A stretch of 64,000 nucleotides of DNA from NCBI GenBank assembly GCA_048941605.1, contig JBHLNL010000002.1:1-64000 (forward strand). The letters are read 5' to 3'. The notes beneath the pieces are model-generated. The model was given only the letters and a program-made list of their open reading frames with translations, was not told the origin of the DNA and did not search any database. Shown piece after piece: positions 52,438 to 60,715 of the stretch. Each line of letters starts with the position of its first letter. Position 1 is the first letter of the stretch. This stretch comes from Loki-b32 sp048941605 (GTDB lineage: Archaea > Asgardarchaeota > Lokiarchaeia > Sigyniarchaeales > SOKP01). The position numbers and the translations under genes were made by a program.

Positions 52438-52884
52438 TTAAGATCCCTGTCTACGTTTGGCGAATAGTTGTTTAAGTTCACCCATAATGGCTCCTCTCAA
52501 AGAGACTGGACTTGCAGGTCGATTAGGTCCCGGAGCAGGTCCTGGACCTCTTGGTGCCCCAGGTGGACCTCCGGGTGGTGGAGGTGGACCTCCAGGTGGA
52601 CCTCCCGCTGGTAATGGTGCAGATGGACCAGAAACTATTGGAGCTGCTGATGTTGGGCTTCCTCCAGGTCTTAATGATGCCATTTGACTATTTATTGAAT
52701 TTAATTGATTTTGTAAATTATTTACTTTATCGTTTACAGCACCAAGTGATTGATCAACTAAATCGGGGATCCGTAAAACAATTGACATTATTTTTTCAAT
52801 GATGTCTCCAAACGCGTTTAATTTTTCTTCTAATGGAGCTTTTCGAGTACTATCTAAGAAACTTGCAAATTCTTCAGCGCACAT
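52438..52884 (-). CDS. Coiled-coil protein with polyproline stretch
   Basis: A 148-residue protein. Residues 15-70 are helical, ending in a trimer-type coiled coil (LGAVNDKVNNLQNQLNSINS). Residues 70-125 are Pro/Gly-rich (GGPPGGPPPPPGGPPGAPRG). The C-terminal 22 residues are a basic helix (SLRGAIMGELKQLFAKRRQ). Helix plus polyproline recalls actin-nucleation scaffold subunits such as BRK1 or CCDC53 of the WAVE and WASH complexes. Polyproline is the natural ligand of profilin, which this genome encodes. Function is inferred. Local base composition is GC-rich because of Pro/Gly codons. Confidence 0.7.
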   Translation of the reverse strand: MCAEEFASFLDSTRKAPLEEKLNAFGDIIEKIMSIVLRIPDLVDQSLGAVNDKVNNLQNQLNSINSQMASLRPGGSPTSAAPIVSGPSAPLPAGGPPGGPPPPPGGPPGAPRGPGPAPGPNRPASPVSLRGAIMGELKQLFAKRRQGS

Positions 52885-53012
52885 TTTAACTCTTTAAGTC
52901 ATGTAATTTTTTATGTTTTCTAATAATTTAATAGATTTTTGTTTAATAAATTTAAGTTCAAGCTTATTTATATTTTTTCAAAAAAATATAAAAAAAGAAT
53001 GAAAAGTTTAAC

Positions 53013-53636
53013 CTAGCTTAATTCAACTATAGTATCTTTTAATTTAATCCATAAAGTATTTATTTCATCTCTTACTTCAGTAAATTGATATATTTTTTTA
53101 AGTAATATATCTCGAGCTCTATCAAAATCTCTTTGAACATCATTCAATTCTTGGTCAAGGATGTTTAATTTATCACCATCAATTAACTTATTTTTTGCTT
53201 TCTCAACATCTAACGCCTTTTTTATTACAACAGATCTTTTATCAGCTACATCTGCTAAGGCATTGACAAATTCTTCTTTTTTTTGAACCAAATATTCCTT
53301 TTGTACAGCAAGATCTTTAATTGCATTCAAATATATATTATTTCCCTTGATATAATCATCATTTTTTTGGATTATTTCTTTATATAATTTTACTTCCTCG
53401 TCTTTAATGTTAGATCTGTGTTCTCGTGCGAGAGTTTGCATTTGTTTTAATACATCTCTAAAAGTTCGATTTAACATTTCTCTGTTTATATTTGCTTTGG
53501 TAATATTTTCTGCATATTTTATTTGAGAATTAATAAGAGCACTCTGAGATTTAGCCAATTTCCTAAATCGGGAGACTAATTCTTTTTCCATCTTTGCTAA
53601 CTCTAACTCATCCTCATGCGTAATTATTGGGCTCAT
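53013..53636 (-). CDS. BAR-like helical protein
   Basis: A 207-residue protein of three long amphipathic helices without Pro or Cys (about 8-75, 80-150, 150-207). The pattern of an antiparallel helix bundle with Lys-rich faces resembles BAR-domain or V-ATPase-D-like coiled coils (KDLAVQKEYLVQKKEEFVNA). Its length and three-helix layout favour a BAR-like fold. It is upstream of, and co-oriented with, the polyproline gene (129-nt gap). Membrane binding is untested. Confidence 0.55.
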   Translation of the reverse strand: MSPIITHEDELELAKMEKELVSRFRKLAKSQSALINSQIKYAENITKANINREMLNRTFRDVLKQMQTLAREHRSNIKDEEVKLYKEIIQKNDDYIKGNNIYLNAIKDLAVQKEYLVQKKEEFVNALADVADKRSVVIKKALDVEKAKNKLIDGDKLNILDQELNDVQRDFDRARDILLKKIYQFTEVRDEINTLWIKLKDTIVELS

Positions 53637-53729
53637 TTTAAATCCTACTCCATTACTTTTTATAGTATTTAATAAATTTCTTATGTGATTTACTTATTTT
53701 GATTAATATAATATTTTTAATATTTAAGT

Positions 53730-54764
53730 TTATATTGAAAAGGATGCTGTTAAAATATTATCTTTATAATTTGCTTTAATAATTTTTGCTTCAATCTCTT
53801 TTCCAATAAATTTTTCAATATTCATGATTGGTTTGTTTAAAATAAGCTTAATACCAAAATTATTATCTATTTTTCCGATATATTCTCTTTTCCAACGCCC
53901 TTTAGAAATGACTTTTAGTCTTAATGAGTCATTTTTTTTTACATTTAGAGATGCTCCAGTTTTACGTTTATGAATTCCAAAATCTTTTGGTCCCAATTTC
54001 AATTTAATATTATATTTTTTTTCAAGACTAGATAATTGGTTATAAAAATAACCCCAACTTTTTGGTCTGATTTTTTTTAACCTCCTACCTGTTTTATATA
54101 TCAAATATTTTTGGATACCAATTTGAATTTTCTTTTCTGAATATCCTGCATTTCTTTGATCTATGATATATTGAATAATCTCTTCGATATCGTTGTCATT
54201 TTCTCCGGGAAACCAGACAGGGGCAATTAGTAAATCAATTTTTGTATCTAATAAGATTTTTATGCTTTTTTTAAGATTTTCTATATCATAATCCTCGCAA
54301 TTGCACAAATAACCTGATTTTCCTTGGTTCAATGAATTTAGACTAATGTTTATCCTTGTAATTTTAGCATCTTCTAATTGGCTAATTTTTTCTTCATTAA
54401 GCAATAATCCATTTGTTTGTATTGATATAATTTCGACTCCTTTTATCTTCCAAATTTCTTTGATTAAGTCAAATAAATTAGGATAGAGTAGTATTTCTCC
54501 ATATGGTGCAAAATGTATTTCAATTTTATATTGACCTTTAAATTCTATTAAATCTCTTAATTTTTGTAGTAGATAATTAGAGTCGATAATAAAATTGGTT
54601 TCATAATCTCCAGCACTTACAAAGCAATACTTACATTTTAAGTTACACAAGGTTAAAGGTTTTAATTCAATAACATTTGTTCCTCTATCAATTATACCTA
54701 TAAAATCTATGCCAAACAACGGAATTTCTGATTCTTCATCAACATATATTATTTCAGTAGTCAT
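53730..54764 (-). CDS. Radical SAM protein with C-terminal beta-barrel
   Basis: A 344-residue radical SAM protein with Cys40, Cys44 and Cys47 in LTLCNLKCKYCFV. FAPYGEILLYPNL and IQTNGLLLNEE are typical of the superfamily. Residues about 280-344 form a beta-barrel of TRAM or OB type, which commonly binds RNA. Substrate unknown; tRNA modification is a possibility from the barrel. It begins 9 nt after pelA, suggesting co-expression with ribosome rescue. Confidence 0.8.
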   Translation of the reverse strand: MTTEIIYVDEESEIPLFGIDFIGIIDRGTNVIELKPLTLCNLKCKYCFVSAGDYETNFIIDSNYLLQKLRDLIEFKGQYKIEIHFAPYGEILLYPNLFDLIKEIWKIKGVEIISIQTNGLLLNEEKISQLEDAKITRINISLNSLNQGKSGYLCNCEDYDIENLKKSIKILLDTKIDLLIAPVWFPGENDNDIEEIIQYIIDQRNAGYSEKKIQIGIQKYLIYKTGRRLKKIRPKSWGYFYNQLSSLEKKYNIKLKLGPKDFGIHKRKTGASLNVKKNDSLRLKVISKGRWKREYIGKIDNNFGIKLILNKPIMNIEKFIGKEIEAKIIKANYKDNILTASFSI

Positions 54765-54773
54765 TTCTCTTTA

Positions 54774-55847
54774 TCAGAGTTTATATCGTAAAATTCCTAT
54801 AATTGAGCCTAAATTTACTAACTGTTCTCCAGTAATATTTTCGGTACTCATGATATTAATTTCACCACCACTTTTTTCAACATTAGTAATAATTTCTTCT
54901 ATTTTTAGCTTATTTTTTTTTGAAGCCCCTCTAATTAACACGTCTGCTATTAATAAATCTTGAATTGCTCCTTTATTAGAAGCTTCAGATACTTCTTCAA
55001 GGCCAATAACAATATAATCAGGATCATTAGCAAAAAGAGTCATAATATTTTCGATTTTTTCAGTTTCTTGTATAATTTTTATTTTATTTTTAAGATTAGC
55101 TAACTCACTTGATTTTAAAGTTTCTCTAATTGCACTTTCTGTTCCAGAACTGGCATGACTAGTCTCAATTTTCCCCTTAAAGTCAAATTCAGGAATTTTT
55201 CTAAGAAAACTTATGAATTTATCTTTAATGTTTCCTGGTCCACAGAAGATTATTAAATCGATATTAATATTTTTAATATTTTCCATTATAACTTTTTGTA
55301 TATCTCCAAAAAAATCCTCCAAGGCTTTGTTTCGATAAGTTTGTTTATACCTTTTACCAGGAATATTTTTCTTAATGGTAGCAATTCTTTTGTGGCTAAA
55401 ATTAGTAATAAGTGCTAACGTTGCCAAACCTGTTTCAATTGCTGCAATTAGAATAATAAAATTAGATTCAAATTTTGAGGTTTCTTTCAATCTTCTTAAT
55501 TCATTTTTCAACCAGTTTTCTTTAATTATAGTTAATTTTTGCGATACTTCTATATTGAATGTGTGGTATGTTCCAAAGCTCACATAATCTTCAGGACCTT
55601 CCAGAATTTTACCCTTTATTCTTAAACGATTTGAAAATTCATGAAAAGACACATCCTCAACTTTTAATTTTAATTTCATTAATTTACGTTCGCCTTTAGT
55701 TCCTTCTTTAAGAACTACTCTTCTCTGAGTTAGAGAAGAAACAATATCATCTTTATTTATAATATTATATAATGACCATAAATCATTAAGATTCTCGGTT
55801 TTAACAGTGATTTCTCCATGTTTGTTGTCAATATTGAGAATTTTCAA
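54774..55847 (-). CDS. pelA: Ribosome rescue factor pelota (aPelota)
   Basis: Archaeal Dom34/pelota, an eRF1-like factor that works with aABCE1 to split stalled ribosomes. The N-terminal Sm-like domain has KLKLKVEDVSFHEFSNRLRI and GKILEGPEDYVSFGTYHTFN (60-95). The central and C-terminal eRF1-like domains follow, with GPGNIKDKFISFLRK and LADVLIRG. Length 357 is normal. Confidence 0.95.
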   Translation of the reverse strand: MKILNIDNKHGEITVKTENLNDLWSLYNIINKDDIVSSLTQRRVVLKEGTKGERKLMKLKLKVEDVSFHEFSNRLRIKGKILEGPEDYVSFGTYHTFNIEVSQKLTIIKENWLKNELRRLKETSKFESNFIILIAAIETGLATLALITNFSHKRIATIKKNIPGKRYKQTYRNKALEDFFGDIQKVIMENIKNINIDLIIFCGPGNIKDKFISFLRKIPEFDFKGKIETSHASSGTESAIRETLKSSELANLKNKIKIIQETEKIENIMTLFANDPDYIVIGLEEVSEASNKGAIQDLLIADVLIRGASKKNKLKIEEIITNVEKSGGEINIMSTENITGEQLVNLGSIIGILRYKL

Positions 55848-55987
55848 TTAACAAAACTGACTCTTAAATAGAATTATTCTTATTTAGAATAAATATGAAA
55901 TATAAGAAAAGCTTAATTTAATTTGCTTGAAATAGTATTCCAAATAAAAATAAAATAAAAATATAAAAACTAACTTATTAGAACTAT

Positions 55988-56140
55988 TTATTTTTCGCCT
56001 AAAGCAGCTTTTACTTTTTCTAACTCTTCCATGCGTTTCTTTTTCTCTTCTTCCCTTCTCTTTAACTCTGCTTCATCGACTTTTTGGAGTGAGACACCTT
56101 TTTTAATTTCATCTTCTAGTTCTTTATCAATTGGAGACAC
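55988..56140 (-). CDS. 50-residue protein with WH2-like actin-binding motif
   Basis: The predicted peptide begins MSPIDKELEDEIKKGVSLQK and ends VKAALGEK. Residues 7-21 (ELEDEIKKGVSLQKV) match the WH2 pattern of N-WASP (LLDQIRxGxxLKSV): an amphipathic helix with Leu8 and Ile12, a Gly, then an LKKV-like LQKV. The remainder is a charged helix. WH2 motifs bind monomeric actin. The start is GTG with GGTG upstream at normal distance. It lies between pelA and the acetyltransferase gene. The motif is short, so homology remains to be tested. Confidence 0.6.
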   Translation of the reverse strand: MSPIDKELEDEIKKGVSLQKVDEAELKRREEEKKKRMEELEKVKAALGEK

Positions 56141-56230
56141 TTTTAACTTACACCTTCTATTTAAATTCCTCTGAAATAATTATATTGATATTTACACAAA
56201 TTATAATAGAAATTATATATAAGTTTTAGT

Positions 56231-56698
56231 TTATAGAGAGTTGATATCTAATTCCATAAGATACGCAGATTCTCCAGATTGATAATAATTTTCCAAAATT
56301 ACTGGATTCCTTTTGAAATTAAATTTTTCATATAATTCAATAGCAGCAGCATTATTTATTTGGACATTTAACACAATTTTTTTAATTTGCTTTAGATTTT
56401 TTATAATTTCAATAGTATTTTGAAGAAGATGAGAACCATACCCTTTATTATGAAATTTTGGGTTAATAAGAAAATTGATAATATTTACTCTATCTTTTTT
56501 TTCCATTATAGCTATAATAAAACCGATAAGCTTTTTTTTAATATTACGAGATTCCAATTTTAAAAAGATAGCATTATTTTCAATTAAATTCTCAATCAAT
56601 TCCCGTGAAAATGCATTCTTTTTGAAAATCTTTTGCTCAAGACGTACAATTTGTTTTAAATCTTCTATTGTTACTTTTTTAATTTCCATTAAAACCAT
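56231..56698 (-). CDS. GNAT N-acetyltransferase (RimI-like)
   Basis: A 155-residue GNAT protein with the acetyl-CoA segment KFHNKGYGSHLLQNTIE near 82-98, a variant of the Q/RxxGxG/A motif. A C-terminal LNVQINNAAAIELYEKFNFK follows. RimI/Ard1-type protein N-terminal acetylation is the likely activity. The start overlaps the end of the upstream radical SAM gene by 20 nt. A second ATG at codon 4 is also possible. Confidence 0.8.
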   Translation of the reverse strand: MVLMEIKKVTIEDLKQIVRLEQKIFKKNAFSRELIENLIENNAIFLKLESRNIKKKLIGFIIAIMEKKDRVNIINFLINPKFHNKGYGSHLLQNTIEIIKNLKQIKKIVLNVQINNAAAIELYEKFNFKRNPVILENYYQSGESAYLMELDINSL

Positions 56699-57830
56699 AT
56701 TCCTTTTTAAATACGTTAAGAGGCGTTTTTTCTGTTATTTGGTTATATTTTAACTGTCTAAAAGGTGTGGTTTCTATAATGTAACCTGTCAATTCATAAT
56801 TTTTTAATATAGATATAATTTGATCCTCAATTGCTATATAGAAAGGGATTTTAATATTTATTTTATCATAGAATATGAATTTATCATGAATTTTCAGATC
56901 TGTTATTAGGAATTTATAAAATTTTTCAAGATCTTTTTGTTTTCCCTCTATTTGTGCATATAACAAAAGTCCTTCTTCAGTAATTACTTCATAAGGTAAT
57001 TTTATATTTTTAGCTCTTCGAATATATCTATTTTTCAATTGATAATAATCTTTAGCCCTAATAGTACAAAAATGCATTTTTATAGAAACTTTAGGTCCTA
57101 ATTTTTGAATAAGGTTAATTGCTGTTTCATGACTATTAATTACGGTGGCAATTGAATCCTTTTTCAATTTGAAACCCCGTTCCTTAAGTGCTTTGCTATT
57201 AGGAAAGCAATATTCGAATTCATTTAAATTAATGAAGTCTATACCATTATTGTCTAAATAATATATGAAATCCTCTAACAATTTTACATTTTCATCTCCT
57301 GGGATAACTGGAACTTCTACCCCTACTTTCATTTGGGTATTTAACGCTTTCTTAACATTACTCCAATTTTTTCTTCCTGGATGAAACCTTATCTCATCTA
57401 ATCCTGTTAGAGAAAGTCTTTCAGCAATATTCTCATTAAAATTAATGCCATTTGAGTATAAATGGATATGGAACTTTTTTCCCTTTTTAGCTTTGATATA
57501 ATTAATATAATCAATAGTTTTTTCAAGATTTATTTCTGAAAGAGGTTCTCCTCCAGTTATACTCATCCCTTTTGCGCTAATTAATTCAATTTCTTTAAGT
57601 AATTCTTCTTTAGTCCTAATCTCTATTTCATCTGCGAATGTTAGATTCTTTCCTCTCCTTTCTTCTGAAATTGGACAATACCAATTACAATGATCAGGTT
57701 TTTGGCAGATACCATTTAAGAATAAAACTACTTTACTTCCTTTTAAACAATATTTACATCCTTTGGGAATGCTCCTTCCTTTTATATAATAAGTTTGGCT
57801 ATCTGTTTTTGCTATTTTTATTTTTCTCAT
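56679..57830 (-). CDS. Radical SAM protein (COG2108-like)
   Basis: A 383-residue protein. Cys25/Cys28 (KGCKYC) form one pair. The radical SAM cluster follows at Cys42, Cys48 and Cys52 (ICQKPDHCNWYCPIS), with SITGGEPL near 92 for SAM binding. It resembles an archaeal family of uncharacterised radical SAM enzymes with this spacing. Substrate is unknown. It overlaps both neighbours (20 nt and 4 nt), so it belongs to a four-gene unit with the nucleotidyltransferase and acetyltransferase. Confidence 0.75.
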   Translation of the reverse strand: MRKIKIAKTDSQTYYIKGRSIPKGCKYCLKGSKVVLFLNGICQKPDHCNWYCPISEERRGKNLTFADEIEIRTKEELLKEIELISAKGMSITGGEPLSEINLEKTIDYINYIKAKKGKKFHIHLYSNGINFNENIAERLSLTGLDEIRFHPGRKNWSNVKKALNTQMKVGVEVPVIPGDENVKLLEDFIYYLDNNGIDFINLNEFEYCFPNSKALKERGFKLKKDSIATVINSHETAINLIQKLGPKVSIKMHFCTIRAKDYYQLKNRYIRRAKNIKLPYEVITEEGLLLYAQIEGKQKDLEKFYKFLITDLKIHDKFIFYDKINIKIPFYIAIEDQIISILKNYELTGYIIETTPFRQLKYNQITEKTPLNVFKKEYGFNGN

Positions 57831-58534
57831 CTTTTAAATAGTTTTTTTCTTATAATAGATTTTTTATCAGCCAATTCTTTCAAAATATCTTCAGTAGTTT
57901 CGTGAATTTGAATTTGTCTCTTTAAAAATACCCCTGTTCTTCCATGTTTTTCTCTTCTTAAAAGTACTTTTTTTCTTTCGTTTAATGTATTGATACTAAT
58001 TCCCACTTCTTTTGCAGAATTAGCTTCATTGCCAATAATTGAAATTTCTTCGTGCCCTTGAGAATTTGGTTTTATTAATACTAGTCTTTTATCTATACCA
58101 GTTACTCTCAAATCTGATTTCAATTGATTTATGTTTATTTTTCCTCCAAAATCATAGAATTCTATTGCTTTCTTCTCTAATTTTGATAAAGGTATTGTAA
58201 TACTCTCCAATTCACTTAAATGGATATAAAGTTTTATGGCATCTAAGGGAGTAGCCATTAATATCTCTCTAAAATAATTTTTAAAACCATTTTTATTTAA
58301 AATTAATTCTATTTGAAATGAAGGTATTTGCTGAAAAAAGATAATATCTATATCACTATTTTCGTGTGTATCACCACGGGCAATGCTTCCGTGAACAAAG
58401 GGATTGAGACCTTCTTTAACGAATATATCTAATAAGTTATGTGCAATATCCCTTTTATTTTGTAAAATAGTCCAATCTTCTTTAGAATAAATAACATTTT
58501 CATAGTGATCTCTTAAAATTTTTTCTTGCTTCAT
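57827..58534 (-). CDS. Archaeal nucleotidyltransferase-domain protein
   Basis: A 235-residue protein with the minimal nucleotidyltransferase signature VHGSIARGDTHENSDIDIIF (residues 47-66): GS followed by the DxD pair that binds metal. The C-terminal 90 residues contain a likely helix-turn-helix (EVGISINTLNERKKVLL) and a basic tail. It resembles a conserved archaeal family without known substrate. The stop overlaps the radical SAM gene by 4 nt. The next gene upstream ends 4 nt before its start. Confidence 0.8.
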   Translation of the reverse strand: MKQEKILRDHYENVIYSKEDWTILQNKRDIAHNLLDIFVKEGLNPFVHGSIARGDTHENSDIDIIFFQQIPSFQIELILNKNGFKNYFREILMATPLDAIKLYIHLSELESITIPLSKLEKKAIEFYDFGGKININQLKSDLRVTGIDKRLVLIKPNSQGHEEISIIGNEANSAKEVGISINTLNERKKVLLRREKHGRTGVFLKRQIQIHETTEDILKELADKKSIIRKKLFKR

Positions 58535-58537
58535 AAC

Positions 58538-59377
58538 TCAAACTAAATTTTTTGATTTCAGTAATTTATTGTCAAAGATATCAATAATCATGCCTAGAAC
58601 AATGGTTTCATAATATTTAAACGAATAAGTGGCTTTCTCTATAGTTAAATATTTTAAATTCTTTACTCTTTGTGGTACAATTACAGTTAAAAATTTCTTC
58701 AGATGTTTATTTTTTAAAATTAGGACTGATCTACTACTGAATATTACATAGTTTTGAGTACGTAAGGTATTTTCTTTAACAAGATCATAGAAAGCAGAGA
58801 AATTTCTCTTGTTTAGCTTTGGATTAATCATTAAAACACCCAAATTATTAGGATCTGATAAAATTAGGCTATTATTTAACATAGGTTTTGAATGGTTTAA
58901 TATAATGTAATTAGTGTTATTTATCATATTTTTGAGTTTGAGAGAATCTATAATAGCGGAAATAAGTGATTTCAACTCAGTACTTATATTTTTTTCAAAT
59001 TTTATACTCTCTGTAAAATTCTTGGTATTTAATTTTATATTTATTATAGTGAAACCATAACTACATAACCCTTCTATTAATATTTTGGAGAATTTTCTTT
59101 TGTACCTCCTTCCAAATAATATAATTGGAGGACATGAACTGAATTTTTCTTTTAAAGATAAATTTCTAGTAAAATTCCACTTCTTTATAAGATCAAAATG
59201 ATTCTCAGCAATTTTTGGCATTTTTGAGAACGAGTAATGTTCTAGAGCTTGATTTGAAAAAGAATTACGCCATCTGTGGGTAAATTTAAATATTTTTACA
59301 CTAAAGAGTAGCACAAGCAATAAGAAAATTATAATTGTGTCGATTAAAATCCAATCCAATTGAAAAATACTTGTCAT
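58538..59377 (-). CDS. Membrane-anchored protein, alpha/beta-hydrolase-like
   Basis: A 279-residue protein with one N-terminal membrane helix (about 10-29). The cytoplasmic or surface domain contains PPIILFGRRYKRKFSKILIE, GFTIINIKL and NYIILNHSKPML. These follow the strand-helix order of alpha/beta hydrolases, but the nucleophile elbow GxSxG is LNHSK. It may be an inactive hydrolase fold. The family is not certain. Confidence 0.5.
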   Translation of the reverse strand: MTSIFQLDWILIDTIIIFLLLVLLFSVKIFKFTHRWRNSFSNQALEHYSFSKMPKIAENHFDLIKKWNFTRNLSLKEKFSSCPPIILFGRRYKRKFSKILIEGLCSYGFTIINIKLNTKNFTESIKFEKNISTELKSLISAIIDSLKLKNMINNTNYIILNHSKPMLNNSLILSDPNNLGVLMINPKLNKRNFSAFYDLVKENTLRTQNYVIFSSRSVLILKNKHLKKFLTVIVPQRVKNLKYLTIEKATYSFKYYETIVLGMIIDIFDNKLLKSKNLV

Positions 59378-59401
59378 GATAATAGAAAATTAAATTTAAC
59401 C

Positions 59402-59716
59402 CTAATCTACAACTTCAGATATCCAGTTTAAATATTTTTCAGAACCTGTTTCGATTTTAAATCCAATACATTCTGGGGTTTCATAACTGTGAATTTCATT
59501 GATTTTTTGGATAATAAGTTCATTATTTTCTTGGATTGTCTTGATGAGCAATAAACATTCGTTTTCTTCTTCAATTTTTCCCTTCCATCTATATATAGAA
59601 AAAACATTATGAATGATATTTACACATGCAGCGAGTTTACTTTCAACTAAAATCTTTGCTATTCTTTCACCCTCCTCTTTATTTGGTACAGTAACAAAAA
59701 AAATATAGTGACTCAT
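59402..59716 (-). CDS. cutA: Divalent-ion tolerance protein CutA
   Basis: A 104-residue CutA1 protein with IFFVTVPNKEEGERIAKILV, KLAACVNIIHNVFSIYRWKG and IHSYETPECIGFKIETGS, which is the family pattern including the ACVN and YETPE motifs. CutA forms stable trimers related to PII; the physiological role is unsettled. The start at 59716 gives the normal length. An upstream ATG at 59770 would add 18 unusual residues. Confidence 0.92.
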   Translation of the reverse strand: MSHYIFFVTVPNKEEGERIAKILVESKLAACVNIIHNVFSIYRWKGKIEEENECLLLIKTIQENNELIIQKINEIHSYETPECIGFKIETGSEKYLNWISEVVD

Positions 59717-59864
59717 ATCTGATCTTTTATTAGTAATTTTAATTTTGATTAATGATGTACATAATATCAACTTTAATAGATCTGAATAACTTATAAAGAA
59801 ATTTAAATTGGTATAATTCTATTAAATATACAATTAAAATATTATATCTGAGGTACATAAAAAC

Positions 59865-60590
59865 TTGCTGCATAATGTTTATCTTATTCACCAATATACC
59901 GGGATTTGTTTAATCCACCGGAAATATGGGACTATTGAGTTTAATCAAGATTTAGTTAGTGGTTTTCTCACAGCATTAAAGGATTTTAGTGTCGAATTTT
60001 CGAAAGGTTCTGGGGAATTGAAAGTAATTGATATGCAAGTGTTTTACTTGCTATTAGTGTTTAAGGAGGGGGTATTGATTACAGCTGCAGCTGATAAAAA
60101 TGATGATGCGAAAATAACACATAAGGCATTAACAGATATTATTGATAAATTTGTAGTCCAATACGGTAATCAACTCGAAAGTTGGTCAGGTGACGTTCGT
60201 ATCTTTCGTGACTTTGACCAAATAATTGATGAAATTTTAAAGAGAGGAAGAATTGCTGAAATCCAATTGAAGCTTCCAATTTTAAAGATTTTCAAGAAGG
60301 ATTTTCTTAAATCGCAGAAACAGATTGCGAAGAAGGGTTTGGTTTTATCAGAAGATGATTTGCGAGTAGTTAGAGATCAGAAACCAGAATGGACTGCAAA
60401 ACGACTACCCAAGCAAATAATTACACAAGGATTTTTAGATAAAAAGGAATTTAAAATAGCCCATTTAGCGGATGGATTTCACACAATTGCTGAAATTGCT
60501 GAAGAATCTGGTCGACCAGAATCTGAGATTCTACGAATAATAGGAAGTTTAGATGATTTAGGTTTAATCTCATATATAGAAATCAAATAA
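59865..60590 (+). CDS. Longin-like domain protein with winged-helix tail
   Basis: A 241-residue protein. Residues 1-125 follow a longin/roadblock-type alpha-beta pattern: VYLIHQYTGICLIHRKYG, DLVSGFLTALKDFS and IDKFVVQYGNQLESW. Such domains serve small-GTPase and trafficking complexes in eukaryotes and are abundant in Asgard archaea. The C-terminal 55 residues form a winged-helix-like unit (FHTIAEIAEESGRPESEILR). The start is TTG with AGGT ten nt upstream; CTG at the next codon is an alternative. It precedes rtcB by 125 nt. Confidence 0.65.
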   Translation: MLHNVYLIHQYTGICLIHRKYGTIEFNQDLVSGFLTALKDFSVEFSKGSGELKVIDMQVFYLLLVFKEGVLITAAADKNDDAKITHKALTDIIDKFVVQYGNQLESWSGDVRIFRDFDQIIDEILKRGRIAEIQLKLPILKIFKKDFLKSQKQIAKKGLVLSEDDLRVVRDQKPEWTAKRLPKQIITQGFLDKKEFKIAHLADGFHTIAEIAEESGRPESEILRIIGSLDDLGLISYIEIK

Positions 60591-60715
60591 TTTTATAAAT
60601 TACCTTTTTAAGGCACCTATATATAAAGTAATCAATTTTGGATTTCACTGTTTTTTGACTTATTATTGAATTAAATGAAAATATTTTTGAAAACTGCTTT
60701 ACTTATAAAGTTAGT

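Noticed and set aside
52457..52687. Gly/Pro-rich reading frames on the plus strand
   Set aside because: They are antisense shadows of the GC-rich polyproline region. The minus-strand frame has a full coiled coil before and a helix after it.
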